Part shown: positions 5,934-8,145 of the stretch, in pieces
Layout: every line of letters begins with the position of its first letter
How positions within the stretch are numbered: the stretch's first letter is position 1
Origin: Prevotellaceae bacterium
GTDB lineage: Bacteria > Bacteroidota > Bacteroidia > Bacteroidales > Bacteroidaceae
DNA: 8,145 nucleotides
Reading direction: 5' to 3'
Assembly: GCA_003150315.1 (NCBI GenBank)
Contig: QAML01000056.1
Location: forward strand, 1 to 8,145
Notes under the pieces: generated by a model
The model's input: only the letters and a program-made list of their open reading frames with translations
Databases searched by the model: none
What the model was told of the DNA's origin: nothing
Translations under genes and position numbers: made by a program

Positions 5934-7085
5934 ATGAAGAGTAGAAATCTGATCCCTAACATCGCGGTGCTGCTGGTTGTAATTTTAGTCGGAGCCCTGA
6001 CTGCCCCGGCTTATATTTGGCAGCGGCAGGACGATAAGCTCTATACCGATAATCCCAATATTACCGATGTGATTCGCCTAAGCGATTACAACGAAAATCT
6101 GAAAGGCACCGCCGGTGATGTGGACATTTATGTGTTTGACAGTGGTGTACCTGGTGGTAAGGCTCTGATCTATGGTGGCACACATACCAATGAAGTGGGG
6201 TCTATGCTGAATGCTGTGACCTATTTGGAGAACGTTAAATGTGAGGAAGGTACTCTCTACATTATGGTTCGTGCAAACAACAGCGGATATAGCCACACCC
6301 AACCGCTGCTGGGACAGATGAACAAGCTGACCTTTGATCTTCCTGACGGCACGACGCGTGACTTCCGCATTGGTACCCGTATTGCCAATCCGCTGGATTC
6401 CTGGCCCGATCCAAACTACCGTCTGAACACTTCCAAGCGTGAGCTGAAGCATGATGAAATTGCTGAGATTCGCAACCTGAACCGTAATCACCCCGGACTT
6501 GAGGACGGTTATCTCACAGAGATGGTATGTTACGCCATTTATAACTTTATCCAAACCGAAAATATTGACGTCATCTATGACGGTCATGAGGCTGGCGGTG
6601 AAAGTGTGACGCTTGTTAACACACTGGTGGTACATGAGAACGCGATGCCTCTTGGATCAGCTGCGGTTATGAACTGTGTCATGAATAATCTGCCCTTCAA
6701 GATGGAGATTTCCGGTCAGACTTCCTATGGCCTGTCTCACCGTGGCCTGGGCGACAATACCAATGCTCTCTGCACCCTGTTTGAGACCTGCAACCCCGCT
6801 ATGGGCGGCTACCATGACAAAATGGATGAAACACTTTTCAAGGACGGTATTTCTCCAAACTATGTAGCATTGCATGCAGCAGGTATGTTCCCCAATTCGT
6901 TCACATTTGATGAAACTGGCTGGCCTGTGGAGAAGCGAACTGCTTATCATATGAGTATGAGTGCGGAGATTATTAACGCCTTCGACCAGATGTATCCTGA
7001 CAAGCCGCTGAAAATTTCCGGTCTGCCCGATCCTAATTTCATGGTTGAGAATGGACTGGAAGCAACTTTAAAGTCTCTGGGCTAA
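5934..7085 (+). CDS. Extracytoplasmic M14/AspA-like zinc hydrolase (succinylglutamate desuccinylase/aspartoacylase type)
   Basis: Zinc-dependent amide hydrolase of 383 residues. A short basic N-terminus and hydrophobic segment (about 6-24, then APA) indicate export, either as a signal anchor or cleaved near residue 26. The catalytic part shows the HxxE zinc pair His84/Glu87 in GGTHTNEVG, a third ligand His218 in YDGHEAGG, and a likely general-base Glu284 in LFETCNP. An Asn/Arg-containing segment, DPNYRLN (159-165), lies where the family places substrate-binding residues. Relatives remove acyl or amino-acid groups from N-acyl-glutamate or aspartate, or act as carboxypeptidases; some M14-fold enzymes hydrolyse PGA. 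Export is unusual for AstE/AspA, which are cytoplasmic, and suggests action on surface gamma-glutamyl material. A GGGGG-AGAGG purine run precedes the ATG. The catalytic set looks complete; the substrate is inferred only. Confidence 0.85.
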   Translation: MKSRNLIPNIAVLLVVILVGALTAPAYIWQRQDDKLYTDNPNITDVIRLSDYNENLKGTAGDVDIYVFDSGVPGGKALIYGGTHTNEVGSMLNAVTYLENVKCEEGTLYIMVRANNSGYSHTQPLLGQMNKLTFDLPDGTTRDFRIGTRIANPLDSWPDPNYRLNTSKRELKHDEIAEIRNLNRNHPGLEDGYLTEMVCYAIYNFIQTENIDVIYDGHEAGGESVTLVNTLVVHENAMPLGSAAVMNCVMNNLPFKMEISGQTSYGLSHRGLGDNTNALCTLFETCNPAMGGYHDKMDETLFKDGISPNYVALHAAGMFPNSFTFDETGWPVEKRTAYHMSMSAEIINAFDQMYPDKPLKISGLPDPNFMVENGLEATLKSLG

Positions 7086-7111
7086 CCGAGAGATGTCATT
7101 TCCCTGTTGTA

Positions 7112-7132
7112 CATCCCGCTTCTTTCGGGATG
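7112..7132 (+). repeat. Small intercistronic hairpin before the lipoprotein gene
   Basis: CATCCCG (7112-7118) pairs with CGGGATG (7126-7132) around a CTTCTTT loop, in the 81-nt gap between the hydrolase and lipoprotein genes. Only an interrupted T-rich segment follows, so it may be a weak attenuator or processing site rather than a full terminator. Confidence 0.45.
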
Positions 7133-7152
7133 CATATATTTCCAAAAAATAT

Positions 7153-7158
7153 GGGAGG
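7153..7158 (+). promoter_or_regulatory. Ribosome binding site that decides the lipoprotein start
   Basis: GGGAGG is 8 nt before the ATG at 7167. An upstream in-frame ATG at 7107 would put 20 residues ahead of a perfect lipoprotein signal peptide and would translate the hairpin at 7112-7132, so the later start is chosen. Confidence 0.85.
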
Positions 7159-7166
7159 AATTTGAA

Positions 7167-7880
7167 ATGAAAAACCGCAAACTTAGCCTTGTTCTGGCAG
7201 CTGTTCTTGGCTGCAGTGTTATGCTGACTGCTTGTGGCGGCGGTTCTAATCCTGCGCCCAACGACAAGAGTTCTGCCGGTGCTGGTACCTCGGTTTCTAC
7301 TTCTGCAGGTAATTCCAGTGCTGCTGGCAGTGAAGCGAGCACTGGCGAGCTTCGTACCAGTGAGAGTAATCGTGTTGTTACCGAGAATGGTACCTTCAGC
7401 AAAGATCAGGTGTCCACTCCTGTTCTGATTACGTCCATCGGTCAGAGCGCCGATGTATCTATGTTGGATGCTCTGATGAAGAAGGTTGGTGCTGAATACA
7501 CGTTCAATGCAACCGCCAGCGCCGAAGAAGTTGCTGAGTGTAAGACTCTGCTGCTGGTAAGCGGCGCGTCCTCCAAGGGCCTGGGTGCTGCAGGTATCTC
7601 TCAGGAGGATGAACTTGCCCGTGCAGAAGCTATCGTGCAGGCGACTGAAGATAATGATATTACTGTAATCATGGCTCACCTGGGCGGTGCTGCCCGGCGC
7701 GGTGCTCTGTCTGACCAGTTCAACGATTTGGCTTTGAGCTGCGCTGACTATATCTTGGTCGTGGAGGAAGGCAACGCAGATGGCAAGTTTACCGATGCTG
7801 CCACTGACGCTGGAATTCCCGTAACCCTGCTGTATTCTATCGCGGATGCTATGACCCCGCTGCAGGAGATCTTTGGCTGA
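7167..7880 (+). CDS. Lipoprotein resembling the DUF6305 family
   Basis: Secreted, lipid-anchored protein of 237 residues. The signal peptide has basic MKNRK, a hydrophobic core and lipobox LTAC (Cys23). A Gly/Ser/Ala-rich tether runs to about residue 65, much like the tether of the GGT. The globular part (about 84-237) alternates strands and helices: TPVLITSIGQSADV (84-97), LLLVSGASSKGLGAAGIS (128-145), ITVIMAHLGGAARRG (165-179) and YILVVEEGNADGKF. I recall this pattern from proteins labelled DUF6305; I cannot confirm that without a search, and no biochemical role is known to me. The glycine-rich SSKGLGAAG loop and the HLGGAARR motif look like a ligand site. As the only lipoprotein beside a DctM-like permease it could be a binding or docking component, but it is not a DctP or TctC type. 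Confidence 0.8.
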   Translation: MKNRKLSLVLAAVLGCSVMLTACGGGSNPAPNDKSSAGAGTSVSTSAGNSSAAGSEASTGELRTSESNRVVTENGTFSKDQVSTPVLITSIGQSADVSMLDALMKKVGAEYTFNATASAEEVAECKTLLLVSGASSKGLGAAGISQEDELARAEAIVQATEDNDITVIMAHLGGAARRGALSDQFNDLALSCADYILVVEEGNADGKFTDAATDAGIPVTLLYSIADAMTPLQEIFG

Positions 7881-7912
7881 TAACGGAATAGGAGTCGCAC
7901 AGCGGCTAATAC

Positions 7913-7942
7913 AAGAGGCTCCACCATAAGGCGGAGCCTCTT
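7913..7942 (+). terminator. Terminator-like stem-loop after the five-gene unit
   Basis: AAGAGGCTCC (7913-7922) pairs with GGAGCCTCTT (7933-7942), with a further CC/GG pair past one A-C mismatch and an ATAA loop. It lies 33 nt after the lipoprotein stop. The downstream T-run is poor (stem ends TT, then CCG), so read-through into the next gene is possible. Confidence 0.7.
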
Positions 7943-8022
7943 CCGAAAATAGATAGTTATTAAATAGAAAAAATTAGCTTTACATGTTGATTGGGCCAAC
8001 AATTCCGGTATGTAATCGGAAA

Positions 8023-8028
8023 GGGAGG
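8023..8028 (+). promoter_or_regulatory. Ribosome binding site for a TTG-started gene
   Basis: GGGAGG is 7 nt before the TTG at 8036. A TTG at 8032 is out of frame and stops after four codons, so 8036 is the supported start. Confidence 0.7.
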
Positions 8029-8035
8029 AGTTTGC

Positions 8036-8145
8036 TTGGAATTTGAACTGATTATTTTTCTGGCAATGTTGGGGACCTTCCTGTTAGGTAATTTTCTACT
8101 CAAACTGCCGGTCAGTCTGTCAATGGTTGCCGGAGCAATTGCGGG
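8036..8145 (+). CDS. N-terminus of a membrane protein, probably a second DctM-like permease (cut by window edge)
   Basis: An open frame from TTG 8036 to the end of the window gives 36 codons with no stop. I translated it by hand: (M)EFELIIFLAMLGTFLLGNF, then LLKLPVSLSMVAGAIA. This hydrophobic start with a Leu-Pro-Val turn before the second hydrophobic stretch resembles the DctM N-terminus (LLLGVPVAFALGLAA type). Upstream are a ribosome binding site and a terminator-like hairpin; I saw no clear promoter in 7943-8022. If it is DctM-like, this locus carries two such permeases. Only the first tenth of the gene is visible, so the family is tentative. Confidence 0.6.
   Translation, partial: MEFELIIFLAMLGTFLLGNFLLKLPVSLSMVAGAIA

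Noticed and set aside
6078..6635. 185-codon minus-strand frame inside the zinc hydrolase gene
   Set aside because: Antisense shadow of the hydrolase coding sequence, with no recognisable domain.
7068..7679. 203-codon minus-strand frame across the DUF6305-like gene
   Set aside because: Its Ser/Thr/Arg-rich composition is explained as the complement of the lipoprotein tether and domain; the plus frame has a signal peptide and ribosome binding site.

Overview
The window reads as a low-to-mid GC, Gram-positive, Clostridia-like genome; a gut member of the Oscillospiraceae or Lachnospiraceae type would fit. The evidence is the strong GGAGG-type ribosome binding sites, two lipoproteins with lipoboxes followed by Ser/Gly/Ala-rich tethers, AT-rich intergenic DNA and the gene families themselves. 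The exact taxon cannot be fixed from the sequence. No rRNA, tRNA, CRISPR array or intact mobile element was seen.

Left arm, minus strand (1-1517): pgsB (capB) followed by pgsC (capC), overlapping by 11 nt. These encode the ATP-dependent amide ligase and its membrane partner for poly-gamma-glutamate (PGA). pgsC runs off the left edge, and a pgsA- or pgsW-like partner would be expected just outside. A plausible promoter lies about 45 nt upstream of pgsB.

Centre (1518-2507): almost 1 kb without a convincing gene between divergent units. It holds the pgsB promoter, a strong plus-strand terminator with no recognisable gene before it, a long A-rich tract with promoter-like hexamers, and a GC-richer leader that can fold into a three-way junction just before the right-hand operon.

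Right arm, plus strand (2508-7880): a tightly arranged set of five genes. In order they encode a lipoprotein gamma-glutamyltranspeptidase (GGT, CapD-like in context), a DctM-like 434-aa permease, a 51-aa two-helix membrane protein, a membrane-anchored or secreted M14/AspA-like zinc hydrolase, and a lipoprotein resembling the DUF6305 family. A stem-loop terminator follows. At 8036 another membrane protein begins from a TTG start; it resembles a second DctM-like permease and is cut by the window edge.

Taken together this looks like a PGA locus in which polymer synthesis is divergently coupled to an extracytoplasmic processing and uptake module. GGT and the zinc hydrolase would cleave or trim gamma-glutamyl or N-acyl-glutamate material at the cell surface, and the permease pair with the lipoprotein would move a product across the membrane. 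The individual families are recognisable, but this combined system is an inference. The strongest specific oddity is that the GGT keeps its catalytic threonine while the residues that hold the free alpha-carboxylate and alpha-amino group of glutathione in classical GGTs appear to be replaced.
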